DNA of 64,000 nt, taken from the NCBI GenBank assembly GCA_015066245.1, contig SVOS01000001.1:124001-188000 (forward strand). Reading direction: 5' to 3'. Position numbers and translations under genes: made by a program. Origin of the DNA: Oscillospiraceae bacterium. GTDB taxonomy: Bacteria; Bacillota; Clostridia; Oscillospirales; Acutalibacteraceae. Shown here piece by piece: positions 24,496 through 34,186 of the stretch (within the stretch, counting starts at the first letter, position 1; every line of letters begins with the position of its first letter). The notes beneath the pieces were generated by a model. That model saw nothing but the letters and a program-made list of their open reading frames with translations, ran no database searches and had not been told where the DNA came from.

Positions 24496-25593
24496 TTACT
24501 TTTTCTGCTTGGGGTCAAATGCGTCTCTTAATCCGTCACCAACAAGGTTTAAGGAAAGAACGATAACGCAGATAACAAAAGCGGGAACTAAGAATAAATA
24601 AATCTGATCGGGATTCCACACGCAGCTCTTTGTGGAAGATGCCAGTGAGCCCAAAGAAGGCATGGGGATAGAAACACCAAGACCAAGGTAGCTCAGGTAG
24701 CTTTCTGTGAAGATAGCGTTGGGAATCTGCAGAGCAGTTGAAATAACGATAACGCTGAGGCAGTTAGGAAGCAAATGCTTGCGGATAATTCTTGCGGGAG
24801 AAGCTCCAAGTGCCTTTGCAGTAAGGATAAACTCCTGCTGCTTGATTGTGAGGATCTGACCACGGATAAGACGTGCCATAGATACCCAGTAAAGAAGTGC
24901 GAATACGGCAAAGATACTGATCATACCTGTACCAAGCTCATCAAGGAATGTGCCCTCGATAAGAGGTCCGATAGTCTCATTGAGAAGAACCGAGAACAGA
25001 ATAATCATCAGCATATCGGGCAGAGAATAGATGATATCAACAATTCTCATCATAACAAGGTCGACCTTGCCACCGAAATAGCCCGAAATTGAACCGTAAA
25101 GAACACCGATAATAAGAACAACAATAGATGCAAAGAAACCAACTGCAAGAGAGATTCTTGTACCGTATACTACGCGGATAAAGTAGTCGTAACTGTCTTT
25201 ATCTGTACCGAGAATATGAGGGAACACAAACTCGCCGTTGTCAATTCTCTCCTGCTCGCTATCACTGTATTCAAAGGGAGCAAGATTGATAGCCGATTTA
25301 TCTCTGCTCTGACCTGCACCCAGGTTACTGAGCTGCTGGTCATAAGAGTAGGGATAGAACATAGGAACAAAAACTGCTACCAATACAATAAATACAACAA
25401 GAATTGCAGAAACAAGAGCAACCTTGTTTTTTCTGAATCTGCGCATACCGTCTCTGAAGAAGGTTACGCTTTCTCTTTCTCTGATCTGCTGAGATTTTTC
25501 ATCAGCAGAAGCCATCTCAAACTTAGAGAGATTAAGCTGAAAACTCAGAGGATTCTTGCGGGGCATCTCCCCGGTTAATTTTCTTGATTTCAT
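24496..25593 (-). CDS. oppC: Oligopeptide ABC transporter permease OppC
   Basis: A 365-residue inner permease subunit. A long cytoplasmic N-terminus (about 1-55) precedes the first span (ALVSAILVVFIVLVAVFVP). The remaining spans follow a periplasm-facing loop, with the EAA-type coupling loop AKALGASPARIIRKHLLPN near 280-300. It forms the channel with OppB. AAGGAGGG precedes the ATG, and the gene sits 14 nt after oppB. Confidence 0.95.
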   Translation of the reverse strand: MKSRKLTGEMPRKNPLSFQLNLSKFEMASADEKSQQIRERESVTFFRDGMRRFRKNKVALVSAILVVFIVLVAVFVPMFYPYSYDQQLSNLGAGQSRDKSAINLAPFEYSDSEQERIDNGEFVFPHILGTDKDSYDYFIRVVYGTRISLAVGFFASIVVLIIGVLYGSISGYFGGKVDLVMMRIVDIIYSLPDMLMIILFSVLLNETIGPLIEGTFLDELGTGMISIFAVFALLYWVSMARLIRGQILTIKQQEFILTAKALGASPARIIRKHLLPNCLSVIVISTALQIPNAIFTESYLSYLGLGVSIPMPSLGSLASSTKSCVWNPDQIYLFLVPAFVICVIVLSLNLVGDGLRDAFDPKQKK

Positions 25594-25607
25594 ACTCTCA
25601 TCCCTCC

Positions 25608-26534
25608 TTAAGAAAAGTCTACTCTGGGATCGAGTAACTTGTAAAGAATATCAGAAATGAGCATCATAACAACAATAATGATAGCAAGGAAGATAGTAGT
25701 TCCCATAATCATTGTGTAGTCACGGTCATTGATACTTGTAACAAAGTGGTCGCCAAGACCGGGTACTGTGAAGATTCTTTCAACAACAAGAGAACCTGTA
25801 AGGATAAAAGCAATCATAGGACCTGCATAAGTAACAACAGGTGTTACAGCATTCTTAAGAGCATGCTTAAAGAGTACCTTTGAGGGTGCAACACCCTTTG
25901 CTCTTGCTGTACGGATGTAGTCCTGTCCCAATACGTCAAGCATACTTGAACGTGTAAGACGGATTGTGTAAGCCATAGGATAAAGAGCAAGAGCAACAAT
26001 AGGAAGCACAAGACCGCCTGCTTCTCGGCCGTTGGCCGGGAAGACCCTTAGCTCTACGCAGAATATCCATAATAAAAGCGTACCTACAATAAACGACGGC
26101 ATGGCAACAAAGGCTGTGGAAACAACCATAATAAGTCTGTCGATAAATTTATTGTGATGTAATGCGGCAATTGAGCCGAATATCATACCAAACAGCAAAG
26201 CTACACCAGCAGCAATAAAGCCGATTGTAGCACTGGATGCAAAGCCTTCAAGGATAACGTCCATAACCTCACGGCCGTCCATACGCATGGATACACCGAA
26301 ATCAAATCTCAGTGCGTTGCCGAGGTAGGTTATATACTGCTCCCAAAGGGGCTTGTCCAGACCGTATTTCTCAAGCAAAGCTTCCTTAACCTGAGGCGGA
26401 ACCTCTTTTTCACTCATAAAGGGGTCGCCGGGAATAGCGTGCATAAAAAAGAATGTGATTGTGATAACCAGGAATACGGTTAAGAACGCAAGCAACACTC
26501 TCTTTATTAAGTAATAAAGAAATTTTTTGTCCAT
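25608..26534 (-). CDS. oppB: Oligopeptide ABC transporter permease OppB
   Basis: A 308-residue permease, first gene of the operon. It has six predicted spans, the first at about 10-32 (VLLAFLTVFLVITITFFFMH), the family N-terminal pattern DPFMSEKEVPPQ, and the coupling loop ARAKGVAPSKVLFKHALKN near 205-225. AAGGAAC precedes the ATG and a good promoter lies just upstream (26568-26596). Confidence 0.95.
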   Translation of the reverse strand: MDKKFLYYLIKRVLLAFLTVFLVITITFFFMHAIPGDPFMSEKEVPPQVKEALLEKYGLDKPLWEQYITYLGNALRFDFGVSMRMDGREVMDVILEGFASSATIGFIAAGVALLFGMIFGSIAALHHNKFIDRLIMVVSTAFVAMPSFIVGTLLLWIFCVELRVFPANGREAGGLVLPIVALALYPMAYTIRLTRSSMLDVLGQDYIRTARAKGVAPSKVLFKHALKNAVTPVVTYAGPMIAFILTGSLVVERIFTVPGLGDHFVTSINDRDYTMIMGTTIFLAIIIVVMMLISDILYKLLDPRVDFS

Positions 26535-26567
26535 ATTCGTCGTTCCTTACAAAAAGTTTTATTTCTT

Positions 26568-26596
26568 ATCATAGCACAAAGCTACACAAATTTCAA
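26568..26596 (-). promoter_or_regulatory. Promoter of oppBCDF
   Basis: TTGAAA, 17 nt and TATGAT on the minus strand, about 34 nt before the oppB start codon. Confidence 0.65.
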
Positions 26597-26629
26597 TACT
26601 AATAAGGTAAAATTATACAAATTGCCGAG

Positions 26630-28519
26630 TTATTTGTTACCATATTCTCTGCGAGATACCATAATCGCGCATCCCAAAGAAGGCACAACCAGCTTGCCGC
26701 CCTCTACTCTTGTACCCAGAACAGGCTTACCGTAGCCTGATGTGAAACAAGCAGGAATATCAATAACAATGTCAGAAAAGCCTGAGTTAAATGCACAGAA
26801 AAGACCTTCGTCAGCAGTTGTTCTGAGGTAAGAAAGCAATCTGCCCTGAGAATAAACATTAACAAAGTTGCTGTCCCAGAGGGTTTCGCAACTTCTTCTC
26901 AGCTCGCCAAGCTCCTTGTGCCACTGGATAAGGTCCTTGTCCTCTCGTCCCCAGGGATAACATGCACGGTTGAAGGGGTCGCGATAGCCCTCCATGCCTG
27001 CCTCGTCACCATAATACACACAGGGGAAGCCCGGAAGGGTGTACTGGATTGCCGCAGCCATTTTCATAAGCTTTATACCGCGGCTTCTCTGCTCGGGTGT
27101 GAGCTTCTGGTTAGCCTGCCACCAACGGTCTCTGCCGTTTAAAGGCTCGCCTGCCATAACGGTAATGGCACGCTCTGTGTCGTGGGTAGAAAGCAGATTC
27201 ATAAGCACTCTTAACACGGGCTTGGGATAATTCTCGACCACGCTCATGATCTGGTCCATTACGTACTTTGCGTCTACGCCTCTGACAAAGTCGAGAATTG
27301 CGTTTCTGAACACATAGTTCATAACAGAGTCAAGCTGCTCACCCAAGAGGAAGCGACGACGTGCGCCGTAGCTCTCTTTGTTTGATGCGTCCTCCCATAC
27401 CTCGCCGATAACAATGCCTTCGGGATCCTGAGCTTTTACGGCTTTGCGTAAATTCTCAAGAAATTCGTCGGGAAGCTCGTCAGCAACGTCAAGACGCCAA
27501 CCCGAGTTACCCTTACGCATATAATTTCTTACAACGCCCTTTTCGCCGTTGATGTACTCGTTGTACGCAGGGTCATTCTCGTTAACCTCAGGCAAAGTAT
27601 AGAAGCCCCACCATGAATTGTAGTGGTCAGGCCAATGGTGGAAGTTATACCAGCTTGAATATGGGGAGTTCTGGTCTCTGTAAGCGCCTCCCTCACCATA
27701 TCTGCCGGAACGGTTGAAGTAGATACTGTCGGCACCTGTGTGGCTGAATACACCGTCGTTGATAACTCGGATGTCCAGTTTCTTAGCCTCGGCACAAAGC
27801 TCCTCAAAGTCTTCCATTGTACCAAGCATTGGGTCAACTGCATCATAGTTACCTGTATCGTAGCGATGGTTTGAGTAAGCCTCGCAGATAGGGTTCAGAT
27901 AAATACAGCTTACACCAAGGTCTTTAAGATAAGGAAGCTTCTGAGTAATACCCTTAAGGTCACCCTTGAAGAAGTCGGTGTTGGTGATTTCACCGTGCTC
28001 GTTAGGCATCCAATCGGGGCACTGGTACCAATCCTGCTGAATCTTTAAATCTGTACGCTTGATTTCCTTTTCTTCGCCGCTGAAGTTAAAACGGTCGGGA
28101 AAAATCTGATACATAACGCCGCCAACAGGCCAGTCGGGAGTCTTAAAGCCTTTTTTGTAGGCAGTAATCTGCCAGCTTCTGCCGGGAGAACGCTCAATAG
28201 AGCTCTTACGGTCAACATCTGCAGGCACAATAAAACGTGTACCCTCAGCAGTCTGAAGCTTGAAGCTATACCAGTAAAGACCCATCTCCTTGGGAGTAAA
28301 GTCACACTCCCAGATGCCTGTATCATTGTCAAAAGCACCTGTCCAGAAGAGCTTTACGAAGATCCAGTCATAGCTGTAGTCATACTTAACAGCCAATTCA
28401 GCCTGACTGCATCTCAAATCTCTTGGCAGAAGAATTCTGAAATGTACGGTTGTGCCTTCCTCTACTGCGCCAAAAGGCGATTTGTAGAAAGGATTGCGTG
28501 AATCGAATTGGGGAAACAT
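26630..28519 (-). CDS. GH13 neopullulanase/cyclomaltodextrinase-type alpha-glycosidase
   Basis: A 629-residue cytoplasmic enzyme (no signal peptide) that cleaves alpha-glucans or maltodextrins. An N-terminal beta-sandwich (CBM34-like, about 1-125), typical of the neopullulanase/maltogenic amylase group, is followed by the (beta/alpha)8 barrel. The catalytic set is intact: nucleophile D344 in GWRLDVADE, acid/base E373 in IGEVWED, transition-state D447 in LLSTHDTE, and the region I motif DGVFSH at 255-260. GGAG before ATG 28519 decides the start. It would finish maltodextrins imported by the transporters at 43.6-53 kb. The gene stands alone on its transcript. Confidence 0.93.
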   Translation of the reverse strand: MFPQFDSRNPFYKSPFGAVEEGTTVHFRILLPRDLRCSQAELAVKYDYSYDWIFVKLFWTGAFDNDTGIWECDFTPKEMGLYWYSFKLQTAEGTRFIVPADVDRKSSIERSPGRSWQITAYKKGFKTPDWPVGGVMYQIFPDRFNFSGEEKEIKRTDLKIQQDWYQCPDWMPNEHGEITNTDFFKGDLKGITQKLPYLKDLGVSCIYLNPICEAYSNHRYDTGNYDAVDPMLGTMEDFEELCAEAKKLDIRVINDGVFSHTGADSIYFNRSGRYGEGGAYRDQNSPYSSWYNFHHWPDHYNSWWGFYTLPEVNENDPAYNEYINGEKGVVRNYMRKGNSGWRLDVADELPDEFLENLRKAVKAQDPEGIVIGEVWEDASNKESYGARRRFLLGEQLDSVMNYVFRNAILDFVRGVDAKYVMDQIMSVVENYPKPVLRVLMNLLSTHDTERAITVMAGEPLNGRDRWWQANQKLTPEQRSRGIKLMKMAAAIQYTLPGFPCVYYGDEAGMEGYRDPFNRACYPWGREDKDLIQWHKELGELRRSCETLWDSNFVNVYSQGRLLSYLRTTADEGLFCAFNSGFSDIVIDIPACFTSGYGKPVLGTRVEGGKLVVPSLGCAIMVSRREYGNK

Positions 28520-28571
28520 TATACCACTCCATAGTGAAATTATAGACAAATATATAGAGGTATATTATATA

Positions 28572-28608
28572 AAAAAAACTTGCCTATGTCAATAAAGGCA
28601 AGTGTTTT
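28572..28608. terminator. Hairpin upstream of the GH13 gene
   Basis: Arms ACTTGCCT/AGGCAAGT with T runs on both strands. It isolates the GH13 gene from the tRNA cluster. Between it and the next terminator (28609-28714) there is only a GTAACCA/TGGTTAC stem-loop and no gene. Confidence 0.65.
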
Positions 28609-28714
28609 TGTCAGATTTTGTAACCATTTGAGATGGTTTTTCTATCAATTGGTTACAATCTTTTGTCTTTTCTTCCAGTTACCGCCAAAAAACAAGAGCT
28701 ATCCCAAAAACAAA

Positions 28715-28742
28715 AAAGCCTTCCCTATTGGGAAGACCTTTA
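28715..28742 (-). terminator. Terminator of the tRNA cluster
   Basis: Stem CTTCCC/GGGAAG extended by flanking pairs, followed on the minus strand by TTTTTTG. It lies 64 nt beyond the tRNA-Leu 3' end. Confidence 0.75.
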
Positions 28743-28805
28743 TCAGTAAAACTTTTGCGGTAAATTGCCAATCGTCACGTGCAGTTTAATGCAGACCAAG
28801 GAAAA

Positions 28806-28892
28806 TGGTGCCGGTGACCGGACTTGAACCGGTACGGTATTGCTACCGAGGGATTTTAAGTCCCTTGTGTCTGCCATTCCACCACACCGGCA
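28806..28892 (-). tRNA. tRNA-Leu (anticodon UAA)
   Basis: An 87-nt class II tRNA with acceptor TGCCGGT/ACCGGCA, encoded CCA, the long variable arm expected for leucine, and anticodon loop CTTAAAA giving UAA. It reads UUA/UUG codons. Confidence 0.95.
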
Positions 28893-28898
28893 GAAGAT

Positions 28899-28973
28899 TG
28901 GTGACCCGGACGAGAATCGAACTCGTGTTACCGCCGTGAAAGGGCGGTGTCTTAACCTCTTGACCACCGGGCC
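28899..28973 (-). tRNA. tRNA-Glu (anticodon UUC)
   Basis: A 75-nt tRNA with acceptor GGCCCGG pairing CCGGGTC, encoded CCA, anticodon loop CTTTCAC giving UUC, and T loop GTTCGATTC. It lies 6 nt from tRNA-Leu. Confidence 0.95.
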
Positions 28974-28978
28974 GGAAA

Positions 28979-29056
28979 TGGTAGCGGAAATAGGACTTGA
29001 ACCTACGACACTTCGGGTATGAACCGAATGCTCTAGCCAACTGAGCTATTCCGCCA
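28979..29056 (-). tRNA. tRNA-Met (anticodon CAU), elongator type
   Basis: A 78-nt tRNA with anticodon CAU and encoded CCA. The anticodon stem is TTCGG/CCGAA, not the GGG/CCC of initiators, and position 1 pairs, so it is an elongator; tRNA-Ile2 with a modified CAU cannot be fully excluded. It is the first of the three-tRNA cluster. Confidence 0.9.
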
Positions 29057-29183
29057 TATATATAACTACCGCAAAAGCAGCATAAGTAATTATATTACAT
29101 ATATTTAAATTTGTCAATAGATTTTTTTGAATTTTTTTGCTCGGGAGCCCTGCCACCGACAGAGCTCCCGAATCAAATTATAT

Positions 29184-30764
29184 TCAGTTTGCGATACTCT
29201 TGATTTCTTTGCCTTCGCTGAAAGCTTTTACGTTGTCCATCATACCATCTACATCTGCACTGTAGATATAGCAGTCAACCTCTCCGTTAACCTCGGGGAT
29301 AACCTTCTGAGAATCTGTACCATAGTACACTACAGTATCCGCTGCTCGGCCTGTGTTGTACTCGTAGGTAATTTCAAAAAGCACCTCGCCGCCTTTTTCG
29401 GAGTCTTCAGCTACTCCTCGGCAGGGAATATATGCAATATCATCAAAGAGGATGCGGAAATAAGCCTCTTCGCGGATTTTGTCGTTGTATTTAACGGCCA
29501 CCTCTGAGGTCTCAGCACTTTCTCCTGTTTCTGCATCTGTATTCTCAGTAATAATGGTTTCTACATCAAAGGTATAGCTCTCGCTACCCTTTGAGAAGGT
29601 CACGCTCTTAACAGCTGAGTAGCTGGGAGCAAAAACATACTCGCTTCTTGTATCCTCAAAGCTTACATCTACCCAATCAACCGAGTCAAGAGCCATCAAA
29701 TACACATACTTGCCACCTTCGTCCATCACATATACCATGCCGTTTTCGTCGGGCTTGGTGGCAATCATAGATATCTCAAGAGTTTTCTCCTCAGAAGCAT
29801 CCCCCGAAACCTCGTTGTATACATACTGAGCCTTGACAGTTGCGTAGGGGTTATCCAGACCAAGAGACTTAAGCGTATCCTCGTCGGGATTTGCAAAAGC
29901 AACACTTTCGGCAGTCAGTGACTTAACAGAGCCAACAATGTCGCTGCCCACAGTGGAGTTTACAATTCTGTCTCCGTGGGAAGAAAGCACATAGTAGCCG
30001 TTAAGCGAGCCGTCGGGTGCATGCTTGATGGTAATTTCCTCAGAAAGATGTGTACCGCCTAAGGTGATATAGGTAAAGTCCTCATCAGAAATCTGAGTGT
30101 ACTCGGGTCTGATGCTTGTGCTGAACAACTCGTTGATGTTGATTGTAAGGGGCTCCACCTCCGCCTTTGCAACAGAGAAAATCGCATCGCAACCCTCTAC
30201 CATTATATAAGTAAAACCACCGCCGGGAGCATCGTCGCCGATATATACGGTAATTGTAGAGTCGTCTTTAAACAAAGCTGAAGCGGTTACCTTTGGATTA
30301 TCAAGTCCGTAATCGGCTTTTTTGGAACCTGTAACGTCAACAACCGCATTCAGGTCGATGTTTGAGATAGAGGAGCCTATCATAGAGGCATTTGTGCCCT
30401 GAAGCTCCAGTTCCTCAAAACCTGCAAGGGTATAAACATTGTATCCCTCTGCATCCTCTGCCACCGTAAAATCATAGTTACCTGACTGATTCTTAAGATT
30501 TATGCTTACAAGGTCACCTGGAGTAAGGTCGATGATTGTACCCAGAACGTTTACCTTTGGGTTGCCGTTTTCGTCAACAGGCACACTTACGGTACGCACG
30601 CCTTCTTCGTCTACTGTAGACTCGATGGAGTGATACTCTTTTGGAACAAAGTTCTCCTCAGCTTCTCCCCCTGAAGGAAGCAATATTACAAGAAGAATAA
30701 CGCCTGCAATAATAAGCAATGCAACAATGCCGATAATAAGGCTGATTTTTGTGCGTTTGTTCAT
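29184..30764 (-). CDS. DUF4340 domain protein of a gliding-type ABC module
   Basis: A 526-residue membrane-anchored protein. One N-terminal span (about 8-30, LIIGIVALLIIAGVILLVILL) is followed by an extracytoplasmic region of repeated DUF4340-like units, with patterns such as YGLDNPKVTASALF ... YIGDDAPGGGFTYIM near 160-195 and LGLDNPYATVKAQY near 295-310. Its start overlaps the GldG-like gene by one base (TAATG), so the two are translationally coupled. In this kind of module the DUF4340 protein is a presumed accessory to the ABC-2 exporter. No substrate is known. Confidence 0.85.
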   Translation of the reverse strand: MNKRTKISLIIGIVALLIIAGVILLVILLPSGGEAEENFVPKEYHSIESTVDEEGVRTVSVPVDENGNPKVNVLGTIIDLTPGDLVSINLKNQSGNYDFTVAEDAEGYNVYTLAGFEELELQGTNASMIGSSISNIDLNAVVDVTGSKKADYGLDNPKVTASALFKDDSTITVYIGDDAPGGGFTYIMVEGCDAIFSVAKAEVEPLTININELFSTSIRPEYTQISDEDFTYITLGGTHLSEEITIKHAPDGSLNGYYVLSSHGDRIVNSTVGSDIVGSVKSLTAESVAFANPDEDTLKSLGLDNPYATVKAQYVYNEVSGDASEEKTLEISMIATKPDENGMVYVMDEGGKYVYLMALDSVDWVDVSFEDTRSEYVFAPSYSAVKSVTFSKGSESYTFDVETIITENTDAETGESAETSEVAVKYNDKIREEAYFRILFDDIAYIPCRGVAEDSEKGGEVLFEITYEYNTGRAADTVVYYGTDSQKVIPEVNGEVDCYIYSADVDGMMDNVKAFSEGKEIKSIAN

Positions 30765-32266
30765 TACTTATTCTTCCTCCTTATCCATACTATAATACCA
30801 ACTGCACCGACGATAATGGGAATAGCAAACACAAATGTTATGAGAACGCCTGTCTTCTGTGCAGAAGATACTGTAATTGTCTCAACAGTAAGGTCTGTAC
30901 CTTTGATAACAATACTGTCGTTTTCGTTGCCGAGAGCAGTATCAAACATATTAAGAGCATAGTCTGCGTTGTTGAAGTTCTGTGCAGTCATCACATCATA
31001 TCTGAGTGCATCGTAAGAGCCCCATACGATAACGTTGGATACTTTGGAAAGGTCTGAGTTGCCCTTTTTGGCAATAGCAGCATAGTTAAGAGCCTTGTCT
31101 GACTTAACTGTTTCGCCTGTTTCGGATGCAAGGATACCGAGGCTCACGTCATCGCTTGATGTAAGCATAGGTGTTGCAATGGTTTCGTCGATAATCTCTA
31201 CACCAAGGCTATAGGGCATATAAACAGAAAGCATGGTTGTTGTCAGTCCTTCGGTGAAGGTCTCGTCTGCATAATTAGCATAGCCTGTAGGTGCACCCTG
31301 CTGAGAAGTCATGGTTGCATCATTTTCGATAACATAGCCGTTCTGAACCTTCATGCCCCACTGCTCAACAAAGAGGTCTGTGTTGGGGGTGTTGTCGATA
31401 TTGTAATCGTTGGGAATGTAGATGAAAGTCTTGCCGTAATTTCCGCCGTTTTCAAGCCATGCGCTGAGCTTTTCAACCTGCTGATTGGACATATCAACCA
31501 TGGGAGCCATCATAAGAATAGCATCAATATCGTCAGTAAGCTCTTCTGTAAGAAGGTTTACGTTAACTACATCATAGGCATTGTAGTCGAGAAGGGATTT
31601 AATACCGCTGTAGTTTGCGTAGCTCTCGGAAGACTCGTTGAGGAACTCACCGTTGCCCACAGAAATTGCAACCATAAAGCTTTTGTCAGAAGTTACCTTC
31701 TGAACTGCCTTTATGATTTCCTGCTCAACGCTCTGAGAAGAAATCACCTTGTAATTATAGTATGTCAGGTAAGACATATCGTATGTGAAAATATCTGTAT
31801 CTGTAAGAACTTCGTACTTATCGCCCTTTTCTACGATAATAAGGTTACTGTTGGATGTCCAGTTTGCATCAGGGTATTTTTTCTCAAATACAGACTGTGA
31901 TGCAGTAGAAAGGTCAGTGTACTCAAGGCTTACCTTATCATATACAGACATCTGTCTCAAAAGCTTGTTTGCCTGATAATAATAAGCAGATGAGCCCAGA
32001 TCGTCCTGCTGATTCTCAAAATTCTCTTCGGGCATAAGAACGGTGATTTTTACGTCCTTATCAAGAAATTCAAAGAACTCCTCAGCAGTATCGTTTAAGC
32101 TATAGTAGCCTTTTTCGGTTACGTCAGACTCAAGGGACGGGAACTTGTCCACAAGAACTGTTGTGAGAATGTTAAGTCCTACCAGAATAAGAAGCGCAAC
32201 AACAATAATCACTGCATTGAGGATTCTGCGCTGAGTAAGGGTAAGTCTCTTTTTTGATTTATTCAT
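30764..32266 (-). CDS. GldG-like ABC transporter auxiliary protein
   Basis: A 500-residue protein with an N-terminal span (about 14-38), a large outside domain of the GldG / ABC_transp_aux (DUF4350-like) type, and a C-terminal span (about 472-494) followed by RRKNK. Family features are the early VTEKGYYSLNDTAEEF region, a middle mixed alpha/beta segment with DDIDAILMMAPMVDMS, and LSAWLENGG. It lies between the ABC-2 permease (21 nt upstream) and the DUF4340 gene (1-nt overlap). GldG proteins were first described with GldA/GldF in gliding Bacteroidota; here gliding is not implied. Confidence 0.87.
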   Translation of the reverse strand: MNKSKKRLTLTQRRILNAVIIVVALLILVGLNILTTVLVDKFPSLESDVTEKGYYSLNDTAEEFFEFLDKDVKITVLMPEENFENQQDDLGSSAYYYQANKLLRQMSVYDKVSLEYTDLSTASQSVFEKKYPDANWTSNSNLIIVEKGDKYEVLTDTDIFTYDMSYLTYYNYKVISSQSVEQEIIKAVQKVTSDKSFMVAISVGNGEFLNESSESYANYSGIKSLLDYNAYDVVNVNLLTEELTDDIDAILMMAPMVDMSNQQVEKLSAWLENGGNYGKTFIYIPNDYNIDNTPNTDLFVEQWGMKVQNGYVIENDATMTSQQGAPTGYANYADETFTEGLTTTMLSVYMPYSLGVEIIDETIATPMLTSSDDVSLGILASETGETVKSDKALNYAAIAKKGNSDLSKVSNVIVWGSYDALRYDVMTAQNFNNADYALNMFDTALGNENDSIVIKGTDLTVETITVSSAQKTGVLITFVFAIPIIVGAVGIIVWIRRKNK

Positions 32267-32287
32267 AGCTAAGATACCTCCCTCACA

Positions 32288-33025
32288 TTATGCCCAACGC
32301 TTTCTGTCCAGCATACGGTTAGTGATGAACAGGAAGAAAGCAGTCCAGCTTAAGAAAAATACTACACCCACAGGGCTTACAATACCGCTGATGAAATCCT
32401 CGTAATAAGTTGTAAACGAGAATTTGTCGATAACAACCGCAGTGTAGGTGGTGTTGAAGATTGCACCGATAAACTCCTCAACAATAGACACAATAGCCTC
32501 GTAAAGCATAACCATAAGACCTACTGCAAGACCTAAAACAGCCGCAATAATCTGATGCTCTGTCAAGGATGAGAAGAAAAGGTTTGTGGCAAGAAGCGCC
32601 GCACCAATAAGAAGTGAGCCTAAAATCGCCCACAAAAGGTGGAGCCAGTCAAGGCTTGTGCCGGGCACAATGGTGATAAGCATAAGCGCATAGAAAAGAT
32701 AGAACACATTGCAGATAGCATAAAGTGTGAATGCACTTAAATATTTGCCCAGAACAATTTCGTTAAGGCTTATGGGAGCAGTCATCAGCGCCTGGTCGGT
32801 GTGCTGACGCTTTTCTTCGGCAAAGCTTCTCATGGTAATAAGAGGAATGATAAAAAGCACAATGGTAATCATATTGCTTACAACATTGATAACACCGTTG
32901 CTCTCTCTTAAAAAGCAGTAAAAATAGAAGAAATAACCTGAAAAGAACAGGTAAAGAGCCATAATGATATAGCCCAAAGCAGAATTAAAGTAAGAGCTAA
33001 GCTCTTTTTTGTAAATTGCAAACAT
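32288..33025 (-). CDS. ABC-2 type permease (GldF-like)
   Basis: A 245-residue permease with six hydrophobic spans beginning MFAIYKKELSSYFNSALGYI, the characteristic N-terminus of the GldF/NosY-like ABC-2 family. EEKRQHTDQALMTAPIS (about 70-86) is the family coupling region. Its start codon overlaps the ATPase stop by one base. It should form the membrane channel of the four-gene module. Confidence 0.92.
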   Translation of the reverse strand: MFAIYKKELSSYFNSALGYIIMALYLFFSGYFFYFYCFLRESNGVINVVSNMITIVLFIIPLITMRSFAEEKRQHTDQALMTAPISLNEIVLGKYLSAFTLYAICNVFYLFYALMLITIVPGTSLDWLHLLWAILGSLLIGAALLATNLFFSSLTEHQIIAAVLGLAVGLMVMLYEAIVSIVEEFIGAIFNTTYTAVVIDKFSFTTYYEDFISGIVSPVGVVFFLSWTAFFLFITNRMLDRKRWA

Positions 33026-33981
33026 CAGCGCTTACCTCCTTTGTCACTATATGTAGGAGCAGTGAGCTTAAGGAACATTTCCTCAAGGCTTAAGCCTGCA
33101 TCCTTCATCTGAAGAATGGGACAGCCTGCCTTTGAAAGTGCGCGGAATACACCTGCACGAACATCAACATCCTTTTTGTATTCAACATTATAGTCGCACA
33201 CGTTGTCGTTTTGTCTGTCGCTGCGTCTTACCTTTGTAACACCGTCCACAGAGCTTAAGGCAGAAATAACAGTGGCAGAGTTGCCCTCTACCGTAAGGAG
33301 AAGTCTCATTTCATCGGACTTCATATATGCAATCTTGTCTGTAGCCTCGTCTGCTACAATCTTGCCCTGAGAAATAACCACAATTCTGTCGCAGACTGCG
33401 CTTACCTCTGAAAGCACATGAGAGGAAAAGATAACAGCATGCTTTTTTCCCAGATTCTTGATAAGAGCACGCATATCGATAATCTGCTTGGGGTCAAGAC
33501 CAACTGTGGGCTCGTCCAGAATAATAACGGGAGGATTGCCCACCAAAGCCTGAGCCACACCTACACGCTGCTTGAAACCCTTTGAAAGATTGCGGATAAG
33601 TCTGTTTTTGATAACATCAATACCGCAAAGCTTCATAATCTCAGCAAGATGTTCCTCTTTTGGCAGGGTAACCTTCTTGAGGCCGTACATAAACTCAAGA
33701 TATTTGATAACAGTCATATCCTGATACACAGGAGGCATCTCGGGCAGATAGCCTATACGCTTCTTTGCCTCCATTGCATCGTCTACAATATCAAAGCCGT
33801 CAATTGTAACTGTACCTGATGTTGCAGAAAGATAGCCTGCGATTATATTCATGGTTGTGGATTTACCGGCACCGTTGGGGCCAAGAAAGCCCAGAACTTC
33901 GCCTACATTGGCAGTAAAGCTGATGTCGCTTACGGCATTTATTTTGCCGTAGGTCTTCACCAGGTTCTTAACTTCTACCAT
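33025..33981 (-). CDS. ABC transporter ATPase (GldA-like)
   Basis: A 318-residue ATPase of the ABC-2 exporter class. Walker A GPNGAGKST is at 34-42, signature LSKGFKQR and Walker B VIILDEPTVGLD are present, and a C-terminal accessory domain follows at about 225-318. It is the first gene of the four-gene transcript 33981 to 29184. Confidence 0.94.
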   Translation of the reverse strand: MVEVKNLVKTYGKINAVSDISFTANVGEVLGFLGPNGAGKSTTMNIIAGYLSATSGTVTIDGFDIVDDAMEAKKRIGYLPEMPPVYQDMTVIKYLEFMYGLKKVTLPKEEHLAEIMKLCGIDVIKNRLIRNLSKGFKQRVGVAQALVGNPPVIILDEPTVGLDPKQIIDMRALIKNLGKKHAVIFSSHVLSEVSAVCDRIVVISQGKIVADEATDKIAYMKSDEMRLLLTVEGNSATVISALSSVDGVTKVRRSDRQNDNVCDYNVEYKKDVDVRAGVFRALSKAGCPILQMKDAGLSLEEMFLKLTAPTYSDKGGKR

Positions 33982-34135
33982 TTAGTCACGTCCTTTTCTG
34001 AAAAATATCAATACGCATTAATTATATAATAAAACAAGTTCAATTTACACCCTTTTTGGCAAAAATCATCTCTATATCACAAAACTTCATAAATAATACA
34101 CAAATCCGAAGCTCTATTTTATCGCAAAACAGAGA

Positions 34136-34171
34136 TAAAAAAGCAGAGAAGGATGTTTTTCCTTCTCTGCA
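34136..34171 (-). terminator. rnf operon terminator
   Basis: Stem GCAGAGAAGG/CCTTCTCTGC followed on the minus strand by a run of T, 16 nt past the rnfB stop. Confidence 0.88.
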
Positions 34172-34186
34172 GTATTATCAGATAAA

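Noticed and set aside
29141..29172. Hairpin CGGGAGC/GCTCCCG as terminator of the DUF4340 gene
   Set aside because: The T tract is on the plus-strand side only; on the coding (minus) strand A residues follow, so it is not a standard intrinsic terminator.
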